Source: Armatimonadetes bacterium UBA1398 (GTDB lineage Bacteria; Armatimonadota; Zipacnadia; UBA1398). From it: 64,000 bases of DNA. The position numbers and the translations under genes are program-made. This document shows positions 32,436 to 41,223 of this stretch, piece by piece; positions within the stretch are counted from its first letter, which is position 1, and each line of letters opens with the position of its first letter. The notes under the pieces were generated by a model. The model made no database searches and was not told the origin of the DNA. It saw only the letters and a list, made by a program, of their open reading frames with translations. The stretch is taken from NCBI GenBank assembly GCA_002305165.1, contig DBQI01000014.1:20937-84936 (forward strand). Direction: 5' to 3'.

Positions 32436-35297
32436 CTACGGCACATCGACCTCAAACACCCGCGTCTCGAACGCAGACGCATCGAACTCGATCCGATCCG
32501 TCGTCCGCTCCCGACCATCGCCACCCAGCAGCTCACGCACTCGTAGCTGCCGCGGCAACTGGATCGCCTTTGACCCCGCTGTACGGGCATGTAGGGCAAT
32601 GACTCCTCGTCCCGCGTAGAGCGCGTCATCGGTGTCACTGTAGATGTGCGCCCCCGCGAGGCGTGCCAGATTCCGCAGGATACCCGGAGGCAGGCCTGGC
32701 GAGCCGTTGTACACCGACACCCAGCTTCCCATGTCCCGCAGCGTGAGCGCTGGGACGCCGTCGGCGAAGCGCCCCAGTACGCGCTCGGCCTCGGGGCCGG
32801 CCAGCCGTTCTGGGTACTCGCCCTCGAGTCCGTAGGATGTCGCTACCATGCCGAACACGGGCTCCTCATATCTCAGCCCCTCACACAGCGGATCGCCCGT
32901 AAGCTCCACCCGCATCGGCCCACGTCCCGCAGGGGCCAGATCCTGCCCTATCAGCGACTCCATCGCCGAGGTCGACTCTCGCAGCACGCCTGGTCCACTT
33001 ACCTCACCGATACCGGCGGCATAGACGAATACCAACACACGACCCTCGGACTTCAGGCCCTCGATCCACTCCCGCTCCTCGGTGGTGAGGTCGAAGGCGT
33101 TCAGGAACAGCACCAGTCGAGCCGAGCTCAGATCCGGCCGGTCCTCAACAAGGTAGAGCTCACTCGGGGCGCCGATGCGATCGAGGGCTGGCACCTGCAG
33201 AGTCAGAGATCTGAACCAGAACCCTCCGTACGGTCCCGCGCCAGCCCTCAGAGCGCTTCGCAGACTGAGAACAGCGGCGATCTCTGGCTCCGGGTACCGT
33301 CTTGGTCTCGCTAGAGCCGCCGACTGCCCAAGTCGATTCATCTCTCCGAACACGGAGTGAATCTCCGGACTGGCGAACCATCCGTCCGACATGTCGAACC
33401 ACCACTGCCCCGCACCCCGGCATCGCACGGCCGCATACTCGCGCTTTAGCACCCCCTGAGTCTGGTCCCAATCGGCACATCGACCTATCTCGTTGTCCTG
33501 CAAGTGAGTGCGGATGTCTGACTCGTTCAGCCACAGCTTCCCGTGGAGCCTGATGGAGTCGGTCAGCGACATGAAGGCGCTCACACCACCTGGCCCCCTG
33601 TCGGTGTACATCGCCGGAGCGCAGAGGAAGTCCACGTGTGGTGACTTCAGCACCTGGTGCAGCCCCAGGTGCTGGCTCTCCGCCGACAGCTCGCCGTACT
33701 GGGGCGGGTACCCGTAGAACACACCGGCCAAGAGTTGACCCTCCGAGGCCTCCTTGACCGCCGCGCAGGTTTCCTCGATGGCATCGGCGGCTGCCTGAGC
33801 GTAGGCCTCGTAGAAGTCCAGGATCTGCCTATCCTGCACCGGATCCCACAGAAGCCCTGTCGGGTTGTCCCTGCGACTGCGCTCGGGCGCCCTTGCCGAG
33901 CCGAAGGTCAGCCCCGGCTGCCCCCACGCCGCCGCGAGCGCCGCATCCGTGCCGTAGCGCTCGCGCAGCCAGTGCCGGAAGTACCGCGCGAAGGCGGGCG
34001 AGAAGTCGCCTCGGAGGTTGTCCCACAGGCCCCAGCTCTGCCATTCGGCGGTATACCCAGTGCAGAGGTGCAGACCTATCACCCGATCGGCGTAGGAGCT
34101 GCCCCGCACATGCTCCACGAACCTGCGAAGGTCCCCGGTGATGCGGTCGAGCCACCGTCTCGATGCGAAGGACTGAGGGCCTACTGACCCGTCGTCGAAG
34201 ACCACCCTCTCCGTTGGGTGCGCGGTCAGCCATGCCTCGGGTGGCTCAAGCTGGACCCTGAAGAGGATGAGGGCAAGGGCGTCCTGGCGCAGCACATCCT
34301 GAGCGCACGAGTCAGGCTCGGTTGGGTCGAAAACCCCCTCCTCCAGATTGCCGAGCCCGCATGGCACACTGTAGAGGTGGCAGCCCTGCTCGCCGAACTC
34401 CCCGTACCGTCCCCTGTGCACACCCAGGAACGCGAAGGGGAACAGGGGCCGCCCATTCACCAACAGCTCGGGCTCGCCACGGGCCGTGCGCACCCTAGCT
34501 TGCGCCGGCCTGGGCGTCAGCGTAGGTCCCAACTCAACTTCTGCCACCTGCTGGTCCCCCTCCTCGCGACCGATCCACTGGTGCTCGCCCCACTCCAGTG
34601 TCAGGGCATACGTACCCGGTGGCACGAAGCGGAGGGCCGGCGTCTCGACGCTCACCCAATACCGAAGTCGGCCAGGCCCCGCAGCGCCCATCTCAGCGGG
34701 CGTGGCGCGGCACAACCACTCGAAACCCCTCTCGCCGCAGAGGCCTACCCAGCACTCTCCATCGGCCGCTGTGGGGCCCTCAAACTCAACATCCACCCGC
34801 CCCGAACGCCTCCCCAGAGCCGACTCGACACCCAGTAGATCCAGGTCAGGCGGCCCGCCCGGTCTGTACAGCGGATCCGGCACGAACATTAGCGCGTCAC
34901 ATGCCGAGGTCCAGCTGTCGGCTTGATCGAGTCGGATGGTTACAGGGCCGCCGGTCACGGTCCCCAGTCGCTCCCAGACTACGCGTCGGGATAGCGGTTC
35001 TGAGGTGCCAGCCCAGTATTCCTGCTGGTTGAGGGTGACCCGGAAGTGGTAGTGGTTTGGATAGTGGCCGTTGTCCGCGCAACGCACCCAGGTCGAGTAC
35101 TCGCCAGCGGGCAGTTGCACCTGTGTCTCGCATACCCAGTCGGGTTGGTTGCCCTGTGCCCAGAGAGCCCCGCTCGCCTCGGGCTTATCGACGATGTGCC
35201 ACTCACACCGCTCGAAGGACTCTGCTTCGACCAGTATAGCGCCCGCAGGCAAGCCCGATGCTGAGCATCCGAGGCACAGGGAGAGGTGGATGAGCAC
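32436..35297 (-). CDS. Secreted GH42-like glycoside hydrolase
   Basis: 953-residue exported protein. A short hydrophobic N-terminus leads to a carbohydrate-binding-like beta domain (AESFERCEWH, VRCADNGHYPNHYHF), then a barrel resembling GH42 beta-galactosidases: GLHLCTGYTAEWQSWG has the probable acid/base Glu near 418 and LWLNESDIRTHLQDNE the probable nucleophile near 592, a spacing of about 174 that suits GH42. A trimerisation-like flavodoxin domain and a C-terminal beta domain follow. Last gene of a four-gene operon, 28 bases after the HzsA-like gene. Exact substrate not known. Confidence 0.65.
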   Translation of the reverse strand: MLIHLSLCLGCSASGLPAGAILVEAESFERCEWHIVDKPEASGALWAQGNQPDWVCETQVQLPAGEYSTWVRCADNGHYPNHYHFRVTLNQQEYWAGTSEPLSRRVVWERLGTVTGGPVTIRLDQADSWTSACDALMFVPDPLYRPGGPPDLDLLGVESALGRRSGRVDVEFEGPTAADGECWVGLCGERGFEWLCRATPAEMGAAGPGRLRYWVSVETPALRFVPPGTYALTLEWGEHQWIGREEGDQQVAEVELGPTLTPRPAQARVRTARGEPELLVNGRPLFPFAFLGVHRGRYGEFGEQGCHLYSVPCGLGNLEEGVFDPTEPDSCAQDVLRQDALALILFRVQLEPPEAWLTAHPTERVVFDDGSVGPQSFASRRWLDRITGDLRRFVEHVRGSSYADRVIGLHLCTGYTAEWQSWGLWDNLRGDFSPAFARYFRHWLRERYGTDAALAAAWGQPGLTFGSARAPERSRRDNPTGLLWDPVQDRQILDFYEAYAQAAADAIEETCAAVKEASEGQLLAGVFYGYPPQYGELSAESQHLGLHQVLKSPHVDFLCAPAMYTDRGPGGVSAFMSLTDSIRLHGKLWLNESDIRTHLQDNEIGRCADWDQTQGVLKREYAAVRCRGAGQWWFDMSDGWFASPEIHSVFGEMNRLGQSAALARPRRYPEPEIAAVLSLRSALRAGAGPYGGFWFRSLTLQVPALDRIGAPSELYLVEDRPDLSSARLVLFLNAFDLTTEEREWIEGLKSEGRVLVFVYAAGIGEVSGPGVLRESTSAMESLIGQDLAPAGRGPMRVELTGDPLCEGLRYEEPVFGMVATSYGLEGEYPERLAGPEAERVLGRFADGVPALTLRDMGSWVSVYNGSPGLPPGILRNLARLAGAHIYSDTDDALYAGRGVIALHARTAGSKAIQLPRQLRVRELLGGDGRERTTDRIEFDASAFETRVFEVDVP

Positions 35298-35325
35298 CAG
35301 CGGTTACTCCTTCGAGCGCGGCCGT

Positions 35326-38300
35326 CTAGTCGGCAATCACGATGCGGAACCCCACGTCGAACACCCCTCGGTAGATCGGGTAGGCCGATGCTGCGGTCGA
35401 TCCGGCGAAACGCGGCGGGTCGTACCACGAGCCTCCGCGAACCACTGCGCGTTCGCCTACCCGGGTGCCGGTCCATTCCGCGGCGTTGCCGTGCATGTCG
35501 TAGAGTCCCCATGGGTTCGCTCCATAGGTGCCAACGGGGGCCGAGACGCGGTGGCCGTCGTCGAACTCGGCCGCTGGACGCCATGGGCCGATGGCTCCGG
35601 ACGGGAGGGCCCAGGGAGCGAAGGTGTCCACCGCGTGCAGACGGGCGTCGGCGAGGTTGCCGAAGGCGCTGAAGTCCTGATCTGGTCCGCCCCACCAGAA
35701 GTGCTCCGACGAGCCGGCCCGGCATGCCCACTCCCACTCCTCGGCCGTTGGTAGCCGGACCTCCAACCCTAGCTCCGACGCCAAGCGCTCACAGAAGGCC
35801 GCCGCCCGCTCCCATGAGACGCGCACCACGGGCTGGTCGTCGAGGTTCACGGGATAGCCGCGTTCCTCAATACTGAACTGCAGGAAGTCGCCCGTCTCCA
35901 ACCGGCTGTCGTGGCGAGGGTCAAAGCACCTGTACTGCCGATTGGTCACCTCGGTCTCGCCCATCCAGAAGGGTTTCGAGACCTCAACGACCTGTCCTCG
36001 GCCATTCACATAGCGCCCTGCGGGGATGCGCCGGAGTGCCAGATCCGAGCCGTCGTCGAGACGCACGGCACGACGACTCCCCGCTGTGAGCCCCTGCATC
36101 GAGGCGGCTTGGAGGCCATCGAATGGCCAGCCGTCCAACGCCGCGGGCGCGGGCTCCTCGGCGAGGGGCCGTGAGGACGGTCTCCGCACCTGGGCGGCGG
36201 GGTAGACTGCCTCCGGGTCCTCGTCGATCGCCGCGTACAGTTGCAGCAGCTCCCGGCGACGGTCTCGCTGGTGCTCCACCTTCTCCCAGCCCACGATCTC
36301 GTGCCACGTCCCGTGCGCCGGCGTGTTGAGGTCGATCCAAGTGATGAGCCGATCCCACGACTCGGCATCCAGCGCCACGCCGTGATGCCCAGCGTCGAGC
36401 AATCGCACCAGCCTCGTCGTATCGGCCGCGAACTCACCGGGCATCAGGAGATGCAGATCGCTCTCGATCGTGTGTCCCCGGACGTACTTCCAGAGCTCCA
36501 CGTACGAGGGAGGGAAGGCGCCGCCGTACATGTAGGCCCCGTCGTTGGAGGGAACGTAGACCGGCTCCCCGTCACGCAGATCGGGCTGGGCAGAGGTCCC
36601 ATCGTGGCAGGCGATGCAGTGCGCATCGAGGACGGGCTGGACCTCACGCTCGAAGGAGAACCCTCGGACCGGGCCGTACCACGGCTCGATCTGGGCCGGC
36701 GGTCCCATGACGGCCGCGCCTGCATCCGCAGCTGGGGTCAGCCGGTTCGGCTCGTGGCAGCCGACGCAGGACAGCTTCTCGCCCGGCATAGCCGTCAGCC
36801 AACTCCGCATGAGCTGCAGTGCCTGGCCGCGCTCGTCAAGAGGCTGGATCGAGATGGGAGTATTCGCCGGTACGCGGAAGTAGGTGGATCCGTCCTCGTG
36901 AACAGGTACCGTGCCCAGGATGCGCTTCACATCCCAGGGCCCGTCGAGCCCAACTCGGTTCACCTGCCCACCCATCCCGTGGTAGGCGAAGTGGTATGTG
37001 AGGAGGCGTAGCGCCTTCACGGCGCCCCTCGGCACCCCCGCCAGTCCGTCCCCCTGGTAGATGTCCGTGATGTATACGAGCCCCTCCGTGGCGGCGGGAT
37101 CTACTCGGGGCTCGATGGTTGGCGGCGGGTCGCTTGGACGGACGGGGATGGGTTCGAGGATGGCGTACCCGGGCAGCTCCTGGATCGGCGTGAGGTTGTC
37201 GAACACATCCGCCAGGTATAGGCCCCAGGGAGCGCCAGGCGAGGGCTGGCATGACACGAGGAAGTACTTGTCGCTCAGCGGGTACGGGTGCAGGAACTTG
37301 GGCCAGCTCGCTTGCGTGAGCCCATCCAGAATGATCGGCTCGACCCGGCTACCGCGGCCAGGGATGCGCTGCAGAACGCCTTCCGCTTCGCGCTGACCCA
37401 GCGCCACATCGAAGAGCGCGAGCTCGCCCATCCGCGGATAGTCGTGATGGCCACCCACCACGGCCACGAACCGAGTAGTGCTGCCTGGCACGGGCCTGGT
37501 ATAGAAGAGCGCGTTGGGCCAGTAGGAGTTCGTGCCATAGTAGGCCATCTGGTTCGTGCCGTCGGGCGCCATCGTGAACAGGATCCTGGAAGCGAAGTGA
37601 GGGATGTCGGAGTACTCCCAGCGCAGGTAGAGGACCCGTCCATCGGGCATCACGGTCGGGCACCAGTCGTGGTCCTGCTCGAAGGTCAGCCGCCGTATGG
37701 CTCCGGTGACTTGGCTCCAGCGGTACAGGTTCGATACGTGAGAGGCGCCCGTCACGCACGGCACCCCAACAAACGGGGCGGTCGAAGTGAATAGGACGTC
37801 CCCGCCGGGTAGCCAGCATGCGTCGTAGTTGTCCACATCCGGCTCATCGATGAGAGGCATGACTCGAGCGGCCGAGCCATCGAGGGCCATCTCCATGATC
37901 CGCCACGGTCCGCCCTCGGGTGGCATAGAGAACAGGATGCGGCCTGCATCGAAGTCGAGATCCACGTCCCCCACAAACTCGCCATTGGCCGGGGCGAAAA
38001 CGGTGCGCCACTGGCCATCAGGAGAGACCGGGGAGAGGGACGCGATGTAGTTGTCGTAGCCTGTCCGAGGTATGGAGGAGTTGCTCTCCCAGTTCTGTGG
38101 CAGCCCCAGCATCGCGTCTGAGCGGATGACGACGAGGAGGTCACTGAAGTCGATCAGGGGGTTGGCGAGGAGGCTGGCTCGAATCGTTGCGAGCAGCTCC
38201 CGAGCCTCGGCGGGATCGCCGTCTCCCGATTCGAGCCTGCCGCGGGTCGAATCCAGGCGCGTCAGGGCATCCCGAGCGGCTTCGCGCAGGGCTGACCCCT

Positions 38301-39126
38301 GGGAGCCCAGGCCATCCATGTCATCGAGGGCCAGACGCACCGCATGGGGATCCACGGCGTCCAGCTCCGCCAGCAGCGTCCGAACTCGCGCGTCGGGGAT
38401 ATCGCCGACCCACTGTCCTGAGGCAAGATACTCGCAGATGGAGCGAGTGAGCTGATGCAGGTTGCCCGCATAGGCGTTCTCTGCCAGGCCGAAGTAGGGC
38501 AACCGCCAGCCAAGAACGACAACGCGTCCACGACCGTAGGAGTACTCGGCCAGAGGCTGCTCTCCCGCGCCGCCCGGGGCGTCCCCGAGGACGCGTCCCC
38601 CCGTGCAGCGAGCAGGATGGAAGTCCGCGAAGGCGGGATGTCCCGCGCTCGCAAGGGGGATCGAATCGTTGCCAAAGCCCGCGAACACGGGGTGGTCCGG
38701 AGCCGGGGAGGGGTCCAACATCGCCACGAACTCGTCTTGGCCTGCGGCCCCGACTCGTGGCCGGCTCGGCTCGAGGCCGAGATCGGCGACGTAGGCGAGC
38801 GCCGTGCCCGAGAGGAGGAGCCCCCCACCCTCCTCCAGCCACGAACGCAGCGCATCCAGAACCCCGGCATCCTCCATCGAGTGAGGTACCGAGGCGCTCT
38901 CCGAGTGCCACCAGAGCGCATTGGCCTCAGGCGGTATCGCTAGGTTGCCCGAAGCCGGCAGCAAGCTAACGGCGCCCCAGTGCTCAGCCAGCGCCAGCGC
39001 GGCCACGACCCCGGGCGACTGGGCCTCCTCCGGAGGCACGATGCAATGGAGCCCCTCCACCCCGCCCTGCCCCACCCCGAGTAGTCGCAGCGCCAAGAGA
39101 CCTGCGTAGAGACCCGTCATGTCCAC
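35326..39126 (-). CDS. HzsA-like diheme protein fused to a C-terminal SUMF1 (FGE-like) domain
   Basis: 1266-residue exported protein. N-terminal signal, then a glutamine-amidotransferase-like domain (about 20-250), then a propeller-like region that resembles hydrazine synthase alpha-subunit homologues (VGGHHDYPRMGELALFDV, LHPYPLSDKYFLVSCQPSPG), then two c-type haem sites, CVGCH near 785 and CIACH near 838. The last 230 residues are a SUMF1 domain (FWMGETEVTNRQY, RLPTAEEWEWACRAG, GLYDMHGNAAEWT, RGGSW). The domain ends in GFRIVIAD without the FGE cysteines, so formylglycine synthesis is unlikely. It is a periplasmic electron-transfer or binding protein; the substrate is unknown. Confidence 0.72.
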   Translation of the reverse strand: MDMTGLYAGLLALRLLGVGQGGVEGLHCIVPPEEAQSPGVVAALALAEHWGAVSLLPASGNLAIPPEANALWWHSESASVPHSMEDAGVLDALRSWLEEGGGLLLSGTALAYVADLGLEPSRPRVGAAGQDEFVAMLDPSPAPDHPVFAGFGNDSIPLASAGHPAFADFHPARCTGGRVLGDAPGGAGEQPLAEYSYGRGRVVVLGWRLPYFGLAENAYAGNLHQLTRSICEYLASGQWVGDIPDARVRTLLAELDAVDPHAVRLALDDMDGLGSQGSALREAARDALTRLDSTRGRLESGDGDPAEARELLATIRASLLANPLIDFSDLLVVIRSDAMLGLPQNWESNSSIPRTGYDNYIASLSPVSPDGQWRTVFAPANGEFVGDVDLDFDAGRILFSMPPEGGPWRIMEMALDGSAARVMPLIDEPDVDNYDACWLPGGDVLFTSTAPFVGVPCVTGASHVSNLYRWSQVTGAIRRLTFEQDHDWCPTVMPDGRVLYLRWEYSDIPHFASRILFTMAPDGTNQMAYYGTNSYWPNALFYTRPVPGSTTRFVAVVGGHHDYPRMGELALFDVALGQREAEGVLQRIPGRGSRVEPIILDGLTQASWPKFLHPYPLSDKYFLVSCQPSPGAPWGLYLADVFDNLTPIQELPGYAILEPIPVRPSDPPPTIEPRVDPAATEGLVYITDIYQGDGLAGVPRGAVKALRLLTYHFAYHGMGGQVNRVGLDGPWDVKRILGTVPVHEDGSTYFRVPANTPISIQPLDERGQALQLMRSWLTAMPGEKLSCVGCHEPNRLTPAADAGAAVMGPPAQIEPWYGPVRGFSFEREVQPVLDAHCIACHDGTSAQPDLRDGEPVYVPSNDGAYMYGGAFPPSYVELWKYVRGHTIESDLHLLMPGEFAADTTRLVRLLDAGHHGVALDAESWDRLITWIDLNTPAHGTWHEIVGWEKVEHQRDRRRELLQLYAAIDEDPEAVYPAAQVRRPSSRPLAEEPAPAALDGWPFDGLQAASMQGLTAGSRRAVRLDDGSDLALRRIPAGRYVNGRGQVVEVSKPFWMGETEVTNRQYRCFDPRHDSRLETGDFLQFSIEERGYPVNLDDQPVVRVSWERAAAFCERLASELGLEVRLPTAEEWEWACRAGSSEHFWWGGPDQDFSAFGNLADARLHAVDTFAPWALPSGAIGPWRPAAEFDDGHRVSAPVGTYGANPWGLYDMHGNAAEWTGTRVGERAVVRGGSWYDPPRFAGSTAASAYPIYRGVFDVGFRIVIAD

Positions 39127-39129
39127 TCC

Positions 39130-40263
39130 CTACTCGCCATCTACCGGCTCGAAGGTCGTGCGCAGCTCCTGTGTGCTGGCCGTCTCGGCCGCACGGTAAC
39201 CAGCCTCGACGATCTCGATCACGTGCCGCGCGTGCTCAGCCGTGGCTGGTGATGGGATCCCATCGCGGATCCAGTCAACGAGCTGCATTATGTCCTCGTA
39301 CACGTGGGCCTCGCCGAGGGTGGCGTGGGGACCTACGACATGGGGCAGCAGCGCGTTATCACCGATCGGAGACGCGGCGGCCTCCTCCCGCCCGGGATAC
39401 TCCAGGGGGCGACCGTTCAGCTTGTCGCCCTCGATCTGACCGCTCGTTCCGAAGATCGACGTAAGGCCGAAGTGAGTGACGGTCCCGGCTACCGTCCCGT
39501 AGACGAAGGCGAAGAGGTTGTCGCCGAAGTCGAGGAGCAGCACGGTGTTGTCGTGGGCGTCGCACGTGTGGGTCACGCCGCGGAACTCGCGCTCCGTCAC
39601 TGCGACACCCGAGAACCCCGTGACCGCTTTGGCGGGTCCGAGCACTCCGGTCAGGCTGTGTAGCCCATAGACGGTCATGTCGTACATCGGCCCGCCGCCC
39701 GGCTGCCGCCAGTACCAGACAGGGCTGATGTTCGTGAGCGGGCCGTCCCCTTGTCGCACTCCCTCGTTTTCATGGTACTGCCCGAAGGCCGCTCCTGTCG
39801 AGGCCCACGCCAAGCGCCCCAAGGCGCCCTCTTGCACCAGGCGTCGAACGCGCCTATTGAGCGGCCTCAGCATCTGCCCAGGTGAGGCTACCATCGGCAG
39901 GCCACGCAGGGCGGCCTCCTCGATGAGCGTGTCAGCCTCTGCCGTGGTGATGGTCATGGTCTTGTTGAAGTGGACGTGCTTCCCTGCGCGCAGGGCCGCG
40001 AGCCCCTGCTCAAAGTGGATCCCGATTGGCGAACACAGGGTCACGGCATCCACGTTGGGGTCAGCCAGAAGCTCGTCGTATGACTCGTACGCCGCAGGCA
40101 CTCCGTACTTCTCCGCTGCGGCCGCCGCTCGCCCGGGCGCCGGATCACAGACCGCCGCGAGACGCACGCGATCCTGAACGTCGTCCAGGCTGAGGTGGTC
40201 CAGTGCCGCTCGGATCCCTATGCTCCCCGCACCAACAACGCCCATGCCAACCGCGCCAGACAT
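39130..40263 (-). CDS. Gfo/Idh/MocA family oxidoreductase
   Basis: 377-residue NAD(P)-dependent oxidoreductase. GVVGAGSIGIRAALDHL is the dinucleotide loop; in place of the usual EKP there is HFNKTMTITTAEAD, so the catalytic lysine is Lys after Asn rather than Glu-Lys-Pro. ATG 40263 is preferred, with GAGGAGG a few bases upstream; the GTG at 40284 lies inside that site. It is 3 bases before the HzsA-like gene and 13 bases after the SDR gene. Confidence 0.85.
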   Translation of the reverse strand: MSGAVGMGVVGAGSIGIRAALDHLSLDDVQDRVRLAAVCDPAPGRAAAAAEKYGVPAAYESYDELLADPNVDAVTLCSPIGIHFEQGLAALRAGKHVHFNKTMTITTAEADTLIEEAALRGLPMVASPGQMLRPLNRRVRRLVQEGALGRLAWASTGAAFGQYHENEGVRQGDGPLTNISPVWYWRQPGGGPMYDMTVYGLHSLTGVLGPAKAVTGFSGVAVTEREFRGVTHTCDAHDNTVLLLDFGDNLFAFVYGTVAGTVTHFGLTSIFGTSGQIEGDKLNGRPLEYPGREEAAASPIGDNALLPHVVGPHATLGEAHVYEDIMQLVDWIRDGIPSPATAEHARHVIEIVEAGYRAAETASTQELRTTFEPVDGE

Positions 40264-40276
40264 CTGGGGCTCCTCC

Positions 40277-41032
40277 TCACGCACCCATCTGCGTGATGCG
40301 CCCGCCCGTTACCGGAAGGTAGGCGCCCGTGATGTAACTTGCCAGGTCACTCAAGAAGAACGCGCAGGCCTTCCCGATCTCCTCGCCCCCGCCGTGGTAC
40401 CTGAGTGGTAACCCCTTGCCGAAGCCGATCGAGGCGTCGGAATTCCGGTCCACCTTCTCGTCGGCCATCCAGCCTGGGGCGACCATGTTGACCCGGATTC
40501 CCATCGGCCCCAGCTCGTTCGCCAGGGCTCTGGACAGACCAACCATGGCTCCCTTGCCCGCGAGGTATGTGGACCACTCCGCGGATCCCATGTTCCAGAG
40601 CTCGGTAACGATGTTCACCACCCGACCATCGCCCTGCTCCGCGAAGATGGGCTTCAGCGCTCGCACGGTGTTCACTACCGCCTTGCAGCCGAAGTCGAAC
40701 ATGTCCGCGTAGTCCTGCCACGCCGCGTCGTCGAAGGGCGCATGCTGCCGGCCGCCAACGGCGTTGTTCACCACGCCATCGACCCGGCCGTACGCAGCCA
40801 GGACTTCCGCCACCATCGCCTCTACCGACGCCGCCTCGCGGACGTCCGCCTGGAAGGCGCGAGCCTCCCCGCCCTTGCCTCGGATCTCCGCGCACAGACC
40901 CTCGGTCTTCTCCGCGCTCACGCTGTACACGGCCGCGACTTTGGCGCCGTGTGCGGCCAGAACCCGGCTGATGTCGGCTCCGATCCCACGTCCGCCGCCT
41001 GTGACCACCGCGACCTTGCCCTCGAGCAGCAT
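40277..41032 (-). CDS. Short-chain dehydrogenase/reductase
   Basis: 251-residue classical SDR. Cofactor loop VVTGGGRGIGADI, NNAVGG in the place of NNAG, and the catalytic YLAGK. The usual active-site Ser 13 residues before the Tyr is Thr here (NIVTELW). ATG 41032 is taken because the family begins close to LEGKVAVVTG. First gene of the operon that runs through the GH42-like gene; an inverted repeat lies just upstream. Confidence 0.88.
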   Translation of the reverse strand: MLLEGKVAVVTGGGRGIGADISRVLAAHGAKVAAVYSVSAEKTEGLCAEIRGKGGEARAFQADVREAASVEAMVAEVLAAYGRVDGVVNNAVGGRQHAPFDDAAWQDYADMFDFGCKAVVNTVRALKPIFAEQGDGRVVNIVTELWNMGSAEWSTYLAGKGAMVGLSRALANELGPMGIRVNMVAPGWMADEKVDRNSDASIGFGKGLPLRYHGGGEEIGKACAFFLSDLASYITGAYLPVTGGRITQMGA

Positions 41033-41053
41033 GCGAAGCGCCCCTCTCCAGAG

Positions 41054-41073
41054 TGCGAGTCTAATGACTCGCA
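41054..41073. promoter_or_regulatory. Inverted repeat in the promoter region of the SDR operon
   Basis: TGCGAGTC-TAAT-GACTCGCA is a perfect 8-base inverted repeat with a 4-base spacer, 21 bases upstream of the SDR start. On the reverse strand a CTGACA lies 17 bases from TCATTA, which falls inside the repeat, so the repeat would cover a -10 and could act as an operator. The promoter itself is weak by consensus. Confidence 0.45.
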
Positions 41074-41091
41074 ATGGAGTTCCGTGTCAGC

Positions 41092-41108
41092 GCACAGGAC
41101 TCCTGTGC
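41092..41108. promoter_or_regulatory. Second inverted repeat upstream of the SDR operon
   Basis: GCACAGG-ACT-CCTGTGC is a perfect 7-base inverted repeat with a 3-base spacer. It lies 18 bases beyond the first repeat and 60 bases from the SDR start, overlapping or just upstream of the putative -35. Different sequence from the first repeat, so a different protein may bind. Confidence 0.35.
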
Positions 41109-41178
41109 ATACGGCTCACGCAGGCGCGTGGAGGCTCCGGAGGCTGTGTATCGGGGAGCTATCAGACGCTACTCGACC

Positions 41179-41216
41179 GAGCCCCGCGGGGCGCACAGTG
41201 GCGCCTCGCGAGGCTC
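41179..41216 (-). terminator. GC-rich hairpin after the 2061-residue protein gene
   Basis: A 16-base-pair stem (41179-41194 with 41201-41216) around the loop ACAGTG, with one G-U pair and one A-C mismatch on the reverse strand. It begins 8 bases after the stop at 41224, the usual place for a terminator. No U-tract follows. Confidence 0.55.
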
Positions 41217-41223
41217 GGGAGGG

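Noticed and set aside
35326..39126. Evidence for hydrazine metabolism or anammox
   Set aside because: HzsA-related proteins are widespread outside anammox bacteria, the beta and gamma subunits are missing, and the operon partners are sugar enzymes.
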